From Chlorophyllum brunneum (taxonomy: Eukaryota > Basidiomycota > Agaricomycetes > Agaricales > Agaricaceae), in the NCBI GenBank assembly GCA_963576785.1, contig OY756150.1:1178001-1242000 (forward strand): a DNA stretch of 64,000 bases, written 5' to 3'. The notes beneath the pieces were generated by a model. The model was given only the letters and a program-made list of their open reading frames with translations. It ran no database searches and was not told where the DNA came from. How positions within the stretch are numbered: position 1 is the stretch's first letter; every line of letters begins with the position of its first letter. A program made the translations under genes and the position numbers. Below are positions 43,613-53,751 of the stretch, piece after piece.

Positions 43613-45551
43613 CTGATGCAGTGAATTGTTATCACTACAGTCAATATTTTCTTCCATAAATATCCAGCGGCGGCTTGTGTGAACATGTTCCGCTAGCGAC
43701 GTCAATTTCGGCAAAATAAGGTATTACGGGTCTTTAAAGTTGTCCTTCAGGACGCCACAAAACCTTGCCACGAAGTATTTGGTATTGTAAGCACTCTCTA
43801 GAGTGACGCCATTGGCATCCACCTCCGAGAGCGGGTCGGGAGGGATCATCAGGATCTGGTTAACACACTGGTCCCAAACACTTGCGCTTCAACCTTCAGC
43901 ATACGTCTCAGGTGTCGAGCCACCACTTTCTTGTTTGTTGGCAATCATAGCATCTCGCTTTTTTACCGAACGATATTCGGAACATTTGACAGGGTGAAAC
44001 GTCGGGTTCTTGGGGAATACGGGGGCGAGAGAAGAAGTTGTGTCATTGAAAATTACGGAGGAAGGGATATAGTCAGAAGGTACGTGGATAAATGAAGGTC
44101 GAATTGAGGAAGGAAGGGAGGGGTAATGATGGTCTTTCCAGTAACTGCTCGACTCGGTGAGCCGGCTGTATTGGGAACGGTGTTGTATCAAATATCTAAT
44201 CATAACCATTTAATTAATCATTCCTTGACGGTACCTTGGTCGGAAATGGGCATACCCGAATCTGGAATCGGAAGAATATATTGATTGTCAAACAGTGAGG
44301 TGGTGGTGGTTTCGCCAGCGTCCGTCTGACGTCGGGGCTTTGATCCAAGGATTCGAGAGGGGGTATGATTAGAGTCAAGTGATGCTGAAAACCTCGGGAA
44401 TATCGGATCTCCAGGTAGCACAGCGGGTCGGAATGGCGAAAAGGGTCCAGAGTGCCGAAGTGTAAGATGTGGAGCCCTAAAGAGGTAAAAAAGAGAGATG
44501 TTAGGCTGAGGTAATATTCGATGGCTTTTAATGGTAGAACATTGTCGTATTTATATGAAAAAAAAAAGGTTTTGGGTGTTGTCAAGGAATCGTACATGGT
44601 CCATAAGTACCAAGGCATCCATTGAATGAGGGAAACAGCTTGGAAGTCAACTGTGTGGAATAAAACATACTAGAGAAAAAATATCAAGGTACTGGTATGA
44701 AAATATACTTATGAGTTCTGGAGATGAAAAGGGATATCTGGCGCGAAATGAATGGCGGAAAAGGGGGGTCGACAGCGGAATGGGCAGACAGGGAGGTCAA
44801 AAGGGCCTGCCACTTTTGGTTCGTGATATTTGGTGACATCAATAAGCATTCGTGTCGCAGCATTTATTGAGTCAGAAGCCCTTCTTCATTAAACAAGGTG
44901 GGTGGAATGGCGTATGCCCACGTCAGTAAGGATCCACTGGGAGGAGGATAGACGGTTGTTTGGCTGGCCGGCGCCCGATCTCCGCACTATTATCCATATC
45001 AATTTCCGAATGCATTTATACCCTCCCCGGAGGGTTTAAACCGAAATCGTAAAGGGAGGAATGCCTGGAGTTAACTCAACGTATTTCCCAACGTATTTCC
45101 CAGCTATGTAAGAACAGAAAGGATATCGTTTGACTAAAGGTTCGTCCTCCAAGTGGGATCGCGGTTCCAAAAATGAAAGCAAATAATGAGGTTAACAGCG
45201 TCTTGGGTACACACATTTTGTCTGGAGTGAGAGATATATCGGAGCAAGTAAGCGAAGGAGAGAATGAGAAGGGTTAAAAAAGGATGATGTCCTTATCTTT
45301 GCAAAAGGATTGAACCGAGGACTTCAAGTGGTGGTATGACCTACCGCAGCATGTCATATGAGGAAAAAAGCCTACCTCGTATTTCAATGGAAGCTGTCTT
45401 CAGGTTAGTCCAAGGTCTAGCACAGGCGCGTTCCACCTGTTACACAGTGTTGGTGCATTGATGGTCGAAGACAGGATCTGTGTGTGCACATGCACTCACT
45501 CCCTTGGTCTGTCAGACAGAAGCACCTGATTATATCCCGGATGACTATAAC
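43613..45551. other. Intergenic with unassigned minus-strand open frames
   Basis: Two minus-strand frames look protein-like but cannot be assigned. One is 43889-44209 (106 codons, YWKDHHYPSLPSS, ending GGSTPETYAEG). The other is open from about 44463 to 44218 (FSPFRPAVLPGDPIFPRF, ending SDQGTVKE) and could be a last exon. No promoter or upstream exon was found. At 45307-45320 the minus strand reads CCTCGGTTCAATCC, a Pol III B-box-like element with no full cloverleaf. Confidence 0.35.
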
Positions 45552-46606
45552 CTAATTATAAGTTAGTGAGCGAGTTCTCTCCAAAATTAGCTGGGAATTC
45601 TGGTTCGGTTGATGGTCGGGATTGATACGCGAACTTTGGAAGGACGTCATGGCATTCAAAAACCGGCAACACATCTCTCTGTCGTTTTGGATCGACCCAA
45701 AGCTCTGGTACTGACGGACCTTCGAAACTAGTTCTTGGCGCACGACTGCGGAGAGTGGGAGTCCCGCACTAGCATCGTTCAGGGACTCTGTACGAGGGAG
45801 TGAGTCCGTAGAATCATACCACCATGAGGAGAACAGGGATATGTGAGGAATACAAAGGCTTTTCAATCGCGAAGCTGGACACGGTAGGATTGATTGATTG
45901 TGCAATTTGCATCAATCAATGGCCAGCCAAGAGTGGAAACGAATGAGGCTGCTGTCACTCCAAGGCATTTGTAGATAGACGACGACTAGAAACCTTGGGT
46001 ACAACATCCAATATTCTTCCGTCTTCGGAAGTTCATTGACCTGTGGCAATTTATTCCCAGTCCTTGCTGGCCATACTACCCAAGCCTGAAGAGAAGCCCC
46101 GCTGAAAGAAAGCATCAAACAGATGCAGTACGGAGAGGTCGGATAATTTCCAAAGAGAGACAAAGGTCCTAACGACACGCAAGTGATCCAGGAGAAATGT
46201 TCTGGACAGCCGGCGGGAATCCGACGGTCGTAGAATACGCCCGCGGAAATTGGAGAATACTTCGATCTCACTGCTTATAGCCAAGCATATCGAAGTGGAA
46301 AAAAACACACACGGATTCCGGCTTCCAACGAGAGCAGACATTGGGTCAAGCTTTTCTTAGAATACAAGTTAAATCCACAAGGTTTCCACCCAATGAAAAC
46401 TTCAAGACATTAGGACACGCACACAAAAAATGGTGAAGTTCGCTGTCAAATTGATCAAGTGTCGTTTTGTGGGAGGGGAGAGTCTTATTCTTGTACAATA
46501 CCCTGAGAAAATGTGTGTGGACTGGGCGAGAGTTCAAGTCATCAGGGTTCGGATCGGTGAGAGGAAGTAGGAACCGCGGACAACCAAGGGGATGCAGACG
46601 ACTCAC
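45552..46606 (-). CDS. Possible F-box/LRR-like protein, uncertain model
   Basis: Overlapping minus-strand frames have the look of an F-box/LRR protein tail: FDSELHHFLCACPNVLKFSLGG (about 46440-46370), LRVVRTFVSLWKLSDLSVLHLFDAFF (about 46190-46100) and QVNELPKTEEYWMLYPRF (about 46040-45980). A final frame ends LERTRSLTYN at 45552. The frames change between these blocks and I could not find all splice sites or an F-box start, so this may be a pseudogene. Expanded F-box/LRR families are common in Agaricomycetes. Low confidence. Confidence 0.3.
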
Positions 46607-47177
46607 AGTGACTAAGCACTGGGCTGTTCCTGAGCACCCACCACGAACCCCATTTGGCTACAGGTTTCCCACAAGCAGCTTCGTTGATGGACTCCACTAC
46701 TACCTATTTTCGAGAATTGATCATAAATAACTTATCAATACTCCAGTCTGTTCACGTCCCTGGAAACACACTACCCAACTAAACACCACCCTCAATGGAT
46801 AATTATCTGGAATAATCTGGAGAGACACGAAAAACGTCTTATCTCAAATCCTTGGCGATTCTTGCTGCCAATCATTACGATGACAAAAAGCTATTGCGAG
46901 CTTCGTATTGAGCGTGTTTTCTTATCTCCGAAATTCGACATATATGGCGACATGAAGACAAAGTCAATTTCCACGAAGGTGCGAATAGCAGTATGAATCC
47001 ATGCTTCTTGCATATCAGAACTCTATTGACGATTCTCCTTCGCTTGAGGGTGGTGTCAACTATTCGGGTAGATCAAGGCTGACCTACCGAAGCATATATA
47101 GGGGGTCGCAGAAGGGCCATTAACCCCAGCATTTGGCTCTACAGTTGAAAAACTTCACTCAAACTCAGTTTGACGCG
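46607..47177. other. Intergenic upstream of DUF6534 copy 4
   Basis: No gene seen. A plus-strand CATATATAGG element near 47092-47101 lies about 80 bp before the start of the next gene and may be its TATA box. Confidence 0.4.
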
Positions 47178-48527
47178 ATGACAGAGAGCGCTGTGTGAGT
47201 TCGGACCAACTCACATTTTCTCGCTACTAACCTTTGCCGTGCAGGGCAGGACCTCTTGTAAGTTAAGCCTTCCCACACAAAATGTAGCTTTCGACCGACC
47301 AGAGTTCAAGTTTATGGGATACGTGTTTAGTTTGATGCTGTATGGCGTGTTGACCGTACAACTCTGTTAGTACCTCTCTCCTCCATTTTAATACGAAAGC
47401 TGATGCCTTAAAAGACTTATATTATGCTGCGTTTCCTCGAGATGCCATTCTCATCAAGAGTCTAGTATATTTCGTATACTTGTTGGAAACGGCCAGGTCT
47501 ATCTTGATATTGTACGACGCATACGACACATTCGTCGTCGGGTTTGCAGATAGAGAAGCTCTCCAGCTGATTCGTCACATCTGGTTCACGTGCTGCATAT
47601 CCAATGGCATACGTGCGTACTCTCCCCTGTCTTTCTCATAGTCAAGTACCAACGCCATCATCCAGTACCATTCATTGTGCAAGTCTTGTACGCATACCGT
47701 CTTAAAGTGTTGTCAAATTCCTATGTTTGTGGCCTAAGCATCGCCTTTGTTCGTGCTTTTCTTTTCTTCTACGAATCGAAAGACCTGACTATTATCCAGT
47801 TATCTCTCGTTCAGCTGGTCGCGGCACTAATGGCTGGCATTGGCGCTAAGGTCGCCCGTACCCTTGACGAACACCTCAAGTACGAGTTCGTGGGTTATGT
47901 TGTGAGTACGACACTAAATATGTCATATATATAATAACAATTTTTGTAGATTACAAAGACCAGCGGTGCCCTCTGTGACGTCTTAATTGCCGTGCTTATG
48001 ACCTATTACGTTCGTGCCATATCCGTTAACGAAGGCCGCAGCTCACTGAGTTTTCAACCCAGCTAATCCAAATGAGGAAACGAAGTCGAATGGCAGAGGA
48101 CATGATTACGAAGATCATGCGACTCGTCGTAGAGGCCGGCACCTTGACTTGTGGGTCCAACAGTTTGATCAACAAACAACGAGCTTGACAAAGTCAATTC
48201 GCAGCGCTTTTTGCTATCCTCGATCTTGTACTCTACTTCACGGAGATGAGATATGGCTCCTCATGGGCATTCCGTTTCATTCTCGGAAAGTTTTATTCCA
48301 ATTCGATGATGGTCATATTCAACAATCGGTTCAGCCTACGCAATAATCGCTATAGTCACCACGCAGACGCTACCTGGAGAAGCGAATTCTTGGTTTCCAC
48401 TAACATCGATATTGGACGCGAAATCGAAACTCATGTGACCTTTGATCATGTCGATGACATGGAGGCTAAATCGCAAATGAAAGATGGTGGAATAGCCGAG
48501 GTGGATTTAGGCAGGCTGGATCACTGA
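47178..48527 (+). CDS. DUF6534-type multi-pass membrane protein, copy 4
   Basis: It starts at 47178 (MTESAV), spliced to AGPL and to FKFMGYVFSLMLYGVLTVQL. Exons then give YAAFPRDAILIKSLVYFVYLLE with TARSILILYDAYDTFVVGFAD, HIWFTCCISNGI, FIVQVLYAYRLKVLS, and FVGYVITKTSGALCDVLIAVLM. The conserved end GKFYSNSMMVIFNNRFSLR leads to a hydrophilic tail ending LGRLDH at 48527. It is very similar to copy 5 at 59759-61246 (same FPRDAI.IK and HIWFTCCI blocks), which lies 11 kb away in opposite orientation. Seven helices, function unknown. Confidence 0.8.
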
Positions 48528-48905
48528 GAACTTCGAATTCCTTACTTGGTCACCCTTAAGAGTACTTGTCAATCGCTAAATAACTTGACTGCCAATGTCT
48601 CTGGCAGTTTATACCCAACTTTCGATGTACTACTTTCCAATATATCCAGATGTTTGATCATATGTATCCGATTCTCTCTAAAGCTTTAGCACCTGACATC
48701 TGGTGAGAAGGGGCGAGGTCGGTAGGATTGTTCGGATAGAAAGTAAAAGCAACGCGTGAGACCCAGGTCCGAAATCCGTTGGACCACGGAACTGGTTAGG
48801 CGCACTTTTCACAATAATATCGGGAGCCTTCTGAATGGTTATCACCAAAGTTTGGGTATATCGTGGCCTGGTTGATCCGAGTTGACAACCGGACGCCTGT
48901 TATGC

Positions 48906-48981
48906 GTTGCACGAGGCCGGATAGGCAACCCGTGATGGGACCTCTCTAGCATATATCTTCGAGGGTTCGAGCCCATGCAAC
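48906..48981 (+). pseudogene. tRNA-like relic (76 nt)
   Basis: GTTGCA at 48906-48911 pairs with TGCAAC at 48976-48981, 76 nt end to end. An intact B box (GGTTCGAGCCC, 48964-48974) is correctly placed. The T stem pairs only 3 of 5, base 8 is not T and no good D or anticodon arm forms, so this is at best a decayed tRNA or the head of a tRNA-derived SINE. Confidence 0.35.
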
Positions 48982-49086
48982 AAGAGATTATGCTACAGTC
49001 CCTCAATGAATCCATGCACATAGAGGCACATACAAAGTAATTTAGATTTTTCGTGTTTTTATATTTGGCTTTCGCCCGATAAAGTA

Positions 49087-49106
49087 GGGGGGGGGGGTAG
49101 GGGGGG
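49087..49106 (+). repeat. Poly-G tract (11 G, TA, 7 G)
   Basis: Eleven G, then TA, then seven G in a row. It is a G-quadruplex-prone and sequencing-error-prone tract in non-coding DNA. Confidence 0.85.
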
Positions 49107-49699
49107 TACCGTAACTCTCCCCCACAGGTCACCTCAGGTTTGTGTTCTCACCAGAGGCTATTCCTTGGCCAATATTTCTGTGTTTGACCAAGGTGACATA
49201 AATCTTGGCCTCGGGAGAGCTATATATACCGGTTTCCGTTTTGGGGAAAGATTTTAACCTTGGGTATATTTTTGGTGGAGGGGGTACCAACCCTGTGGTA
49301 CGGATTACAGTTGCCATCATACAGAAGGCGAAAGTATTTCCTCTCTTCGGTGTGAGTTATACTTCGGTGTGAGTTAAGGCTTTCCCCACGTGTATGGGCC
49401 CGGCTTTTAAGCCACGTTTGGCTGGCAGATGAGATTGAGATGAGATTACCCTTTTACCACTTCTGCAGTCTACGTGTGCAGCTGAGCCGGTGAGCTAGAA
49501 TATTTAAAGCTAATTGGTTCCCGCTGGCATGGTTCGACTGTTCACCCTATTACTGATCTACCGTTGGAATTTTGGGTGTAGCGACCGCCATGGACTGCTG
49601 ATACCAGCATAGCTGGCGGCACTTGTAAGTTTCTTCTTCTTCTTTCTAATCCCTTCAAGTCCCCTCACGTCTGCTGGAAGCGTGTGTGAAGCTCGTTTT

Positions 49700-50350
49700 T
49701 GAGTACGACCAGCCCGAGGGGGATAAGCCATACACCAGAGTTTATCGACAGATTGCGAATGTTGGTTAGTTGTAATCCATCATCACAACATCCATCCTCT
49801 TGGGATGTGTTAGGACCCTGAAGCGAGAGTCAGGGAAGTCGGGCCCGCCCCACGTTAACAAACAAGCACTCCTTCTTCTCCCACGCCATTATCAGTACCT
49901 GCGATGTCAAGGACAGTCCTGACAACGTGGTGGACTCTTCTTTTGGCATGTTTTATGAAACTCAAGTAATCTAATTCGTGGAATGCTCGGATGAATCGAG
50001 TTTGGACCTGGTGGTGCATTGATTCTTCGTCAGGCCCTTCTTGTTCGTGTTCGTGGTCTTTATGAGTGTTGTGCGTTTTTGGTATATAACCCTCTCACCC
50101 CTTGGTCTTGGTTTTTCCTTTTACTTTCTCCATTGCTGATGACAGTCTACCTTCCTCCTCCGCCTTCCCCTTCCCCTTCCCTTTCTAATTACCCTCGTCA
50201 GACGAATCACCGTCCAATCTCTCGGAACACTTAAACCTCTAGCACAATATCAAAGGACTCGTACCAATCGTAGATTTCGACAAGTAGCGTGTGAAGAGGA
50301 TCGAGGTATCTGGGAAGTGGTGGAGTTGTGTTGCTGGATCGATTGTGGTG
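49700..50350 (-). pseudogene. Decayed copy of the ORC3 3' end
   Basis: Blocks of this stretch align in the same order with the 3' part of ORC3 and its downstream flank at about 51095-51910. Shared words include CACGCCAT (49882 and 51451), AAGTAATCTAATTC against AAATAATCTAATTC, ACCAATCGTAGAT, CGTGTGAAGAGGAT and ATCTGGGA, plus the flank ATTGCGAAT (49752 and 51129). Indels and substitutions break the reading frame, and the start of the gene is missing. It is a tandem duplication fragment, now non-functional. Confidence 0.7.
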
Positions 50351-51423
50351 GATTTAAACTTGGGTTGGGTTTTATATACAGCTGGTGAATATAATGGTAC
50401 GTTGTCATCGTTGGCGTTGGTTGTAAGAGATGGTAGAAGAGAGATGAAGACTTGAGGAACTATGGAGAGTTAAGGCGAGTAATTGTAAGGCAGTCAAAGA
50501 GAGAATGGAGTTGAGTAGGTGTACCCTATATCAAGGCACAGCCCGTCTCACTCAAGGCCACAGTGTTGAACCAAAGCCCCAAGTTAAAACGTCTCGCCGA
50601 GGTATGTAGCACGACACTGGCGAATATCGCGCTGGCTAAGGCGGGATAGAATTTCCCTAGGGAAGCAAAGACTTGGCACTCCCCGCCAGTTTTTGTAGAG
50701 GGTAAGATTTGTCTACTGTGTTGGGGTTGTTCTCAGGTGCTCATTTCTACGCTGAACAGGTCCGACAGTCTTGGAATATCTACATGAGAATTCAGCTGTA
50801 CACAGACCTCACATTAACGAATCAAGATACAAGTCCTTAGTGAGCTGAGGCGATGCATAGACCAACATTCTTCGTATGCCTCCAGATTTCTGGCTATTAG
50901 TTATGGCCGATACTGACAGATTGAAGTAGACCGTCCTGAACACCATCACCCCATCCCCACCATATAAAAAGTCCAAAGCTACAGTGACCAAAAAAGGTAT
51001 ACCATCATCCAGAAGCATATCTAATAAATTCCCATTTTTGCAAGTCCTTTCTTGTATTTTCGACAGTGATTCGGTTGTACAACAGAAGGAGAGATATACC
51101 ATAGGTTTATAAGTAGGCACGAGGTGGTATTGCGAATATTTGGTAAGTTGTAAATCCATCATTATGAACGACATCCATCCTTTCGGGAATGGATACGTTA
51201 GCGGTTGGGTTTGAAACGAAGGACGGAAGGGGAAGAGGAAGTTTGGTACTGCTCCATGTCGTATAAAGTATGTATGATACCTTTTACTCAGAGTTCTCGT
51301 TTCTTCGAGTCAAGTTGTTCTTAAGGAAGTCTGTGCCCCTCCACGTTATACAACACAAAAGTTTATTAAGTACCGTATACATAGCACTCAATAAAAGTTC
51401 TTCTCAATTCCCAATTCCCCAAT
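50351..51423. other. Between ORC3 pseudocopy and ORC3
   Basis: No gene supported. The right part, from about 51095, is the ORC3 3' flank that was included in the duplication. A minus frame at 50809-51174 (121 codons) has no family resemblance. Confidence 0.45.
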
Positions 51424-53677
51424 TCAAAACCCTTCTTCTTCTTCTTCTCCCACGCCATCATCTACAACATCAAATACAATCCTAGCAACATGTTCCACTC
51501 TTCTCCCAGTATGTTTGATGAAACCCAAATAATCTAATTCATGAAATGAACGGATAAATCGAGCTTGGATTTCATGTTGCCATGATTCTTCATCTATTGG
51601 ATCTTCGTGTTGCGTTTGTAAGGTATACTCGCCATCTTCCTCGATGTCAAGTTCTTCTATTTTGTTTGATTTTGTTGGTGATTTTTTCGTTGGTGATGAT
51701 GATTTACTTCTTGCTTTCCCTTTTCCCTTTGCCTTCCCCTTTCCTTTAACTTTCGCTCTTGCTTTCTTACGAATATCCAACCGCTCGGAACGTTGAGTTT
51801 CCAACACGATTTTAAAAGACTCATACCAATCGTAGATGTTGATTAGTTTTGTACTGTCGAGATAACGTGTGAAGAGGATTGAAGTATCTGGGAGGTGATG
51901 GAGTTTTGTTGTTGTCGTTGATAATGGTGATGGTTCGAATGTGGCGGATTCGAGTTGCGCTTGGATTTCGGATACGGTTGGTGAGAGTGGTGGTTTGTCA
52001 TTGTTGTTGTCGTTGGTGGGGAGAGGAAGAGGGAGGGTGAAGGAGGAGGGATGGAGGAGGCCGGTGGTGAGTGATGCTCGGATGGAAGGGTTGAGGAGCT
52101 AAGAGGGTGTGGGTTAATGTGTGTAGAAAAGGGAATGGAAGGGGATACCTCGCTTGGGAACGGAGTTGAACCAGTATACCAGATATCCCAAAGTGGGTGG
52201 CGGTCGAGTGGTTGGAGGAGGTCACTACACAGTTTGTTAGATTGGGAGAGGATGGAAAAGGAAGGAGGACATTACGTTAGGTGTTGGGTTAACCAGGAAC
52301 CTACTTCTTCCGGGGTTATTGATTCAAGGTCGGAGAGGAATGTTAATACAGTTTGGTGGGATTTGAGAATCTCGGAAGGGAGGGAGGTGTAGAGATTGAT
52401 TAAGGAGGATAAGAGGTCTTGGAGTGTGTCTGGATGGAGTTTCTTCACGTATAACCCGAGCGTTTTGATATCTCGAGAGACTTGGCCGCGTAGAGCGGCG
52501 ATCATAATACTTGTTGAACTGCTCCTAGAGAGAGGTTTGTAGCCTTGGGAAGTGAGGAAGGTATGGATGGCATGGAGGAGAGTGAATCCAAGACGAAAGT
52601 TGTGGGTATGTGTGAGAAAGGTGGTGCAATGCTCTTCGAGGGCGTCGAGGAGCGTTTCGGTTGAGGGTAGTGAGGATAAGGACAGGGATAAACGGGAAGC
52701 GAGGAGGGAGAGGGTAGAATCGTATATTGGGGAGGTGGTGAGTGTTACTGGAGGATGGATGAGGACGCTCAAAGGTTCTGTGAGAAAGTGTTTTAGATGG
52801 GCTAGTTGGAGAGATGTGAGGAGGGTGTCGATGGAGGAATTGTGTCGGGTGAAATGGTCGATGATAGATTCTAGTACGGTTGGGCCGAGCATGAGGTCGG
52901 GAGTGAAAGAGAGGTTGAAGAATGCTTTGAGTAAGAGATGTTCGAGGACTGGTGGACCGGTTTGAACGGTGAAGGGTTGGATGCGGAGACGAGTGAGCGT
53001 GCTTCGAGGGTAGGTAGCGTGGATGAAAGAGGGAGAGGGGGGAGAGCTGAGGAAGATGAGGAAGGTGAGAGAGAGAGAAGTGATGCGTGTACTGCAGATG
53101 TAGAGCAGGTCTTGCATGACGCTGGTATCGAATTGCTCAAGGTCGTGGAGGACGACGAGCAGCTGGTCGTTGGGGGTGTAGCAACTGGTGAGGAGAGTGA
53201 TGTCATATGCAGCGAGACGCGTCGATTTACGTTTTGTGCTTGTGTCGAGGAAACCAGAGATGAGATTCTTCATTCCCACTGTGATATTCACGGCATCGGA
53301 GGGGTAGAGATGGGATATGACTGTGGTATCGGGTATTTGGTTGAGAACGGTGGTGATGAAGAGAGCCGAGGCATTGTGGACGGTGGTGACGGGGAGCTCA
53401 GGGTATGGCAGGCCAGGGAAGACGGTGTCGCGTGCAGTGGTGATGCTCTGCACGACAGACGCTGCTGTTGGGCTGTAGACACTCTCAATCTCTGCTCTGA
53501 GCTGCGTGAAGCACTTGGCCCAGGCTATTTTGTAGGCGTCTACACAGGCCTCCTGCAGGGTCTCTTGTTCGTCCTCTGGTGCATATGGAATATAAAACGA
53601 CGTCTGGCAATATTTCAGCCGTAGTCCTGGTGGACTGGGCGGGGGCGCACCTGGGCTGGGTCATTGAGGTTGTGCAT
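51424..53677 (-). CDS. ORC3: ORC3, origin recognition complex subunit 3
   Basis: Subunit 3 of the origin recognition complex, which loads MCM helicase on origins in G1. It starts at 53677 (MHNLNDPAQ) with a 49-bp intron, then TSFYIPYAPEDEQETLQEAC and AYKIAWAKCFTQL. The long exon below 53453 carries NASALFITTVLNQ, LLVVLHDLEQFDTSVMQDLLYIC, LTFLIFLSSPPSPSFIHATYPR, the block FNLSFTPDLMLGPTVLESI and AHLKHFLTEPLSVL, typical of Orc3. The final exon has a Lys-rich insertion, then IQARFIRSFHELDYLGFIKHTG and RVEHVARIVFDV, the C-terminal winged-helix region. It ends at 51424 in an acidic tail. It is divergent from MCM4 with only 74 bp between starts. Confidence 0.88.
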
Positions 53678-53751
53678 GGGGTCATCCGGAGTTTGCCGAG
53701 TCACAGAACGCGTCGCGTCGCGTCTAATTTTTGTGATTACCACCCACAAGC
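53678..53751. promoter_or_regulatory. Bidirectional ORC3-MCM4 promoter with MCB-type boxes
   Basis: The 74 bp between the two start codons carry ACGCGT at 53708-53713 (an exact MluI cell-cycle box) followed by two more CGCG cores at 53714-53717 and 53719-53722, so three CGCG cores repeat every five bases. MBF/SBF-type factors bind such boxes to switch on G1/S genes in fungi. Control of both genes is inferred. Confidence 0.6.

Larger units (their letters stand above)
48528..49690. other. Intergenic with tRNA-like and G-run elements
   Basis: No protein gene supported. It holds the tRNA-like element at 48906-48981, the G-run at 49087-49106, and on the minus strand near 48800 an A-box-like TGGTCCAACGG. 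These suggest old Pol III-derived or repeat sequence. Confidence 0.4.

Noticed and set aside
45290..45370. Possible tRNA on the minus strand (B-box-like CCTCGGTTCAATCC)
   Set aside because: The T stem does not pair and no acceptor stem was found.
52938..53624. Long plus-strand open frame (228 codons) opposite ORC3
   Set aside because: It is antisense to well-conserved ORC3 exons, is rich in Glu/Gly/Arg as expected from mirrored codons, and has no family features.
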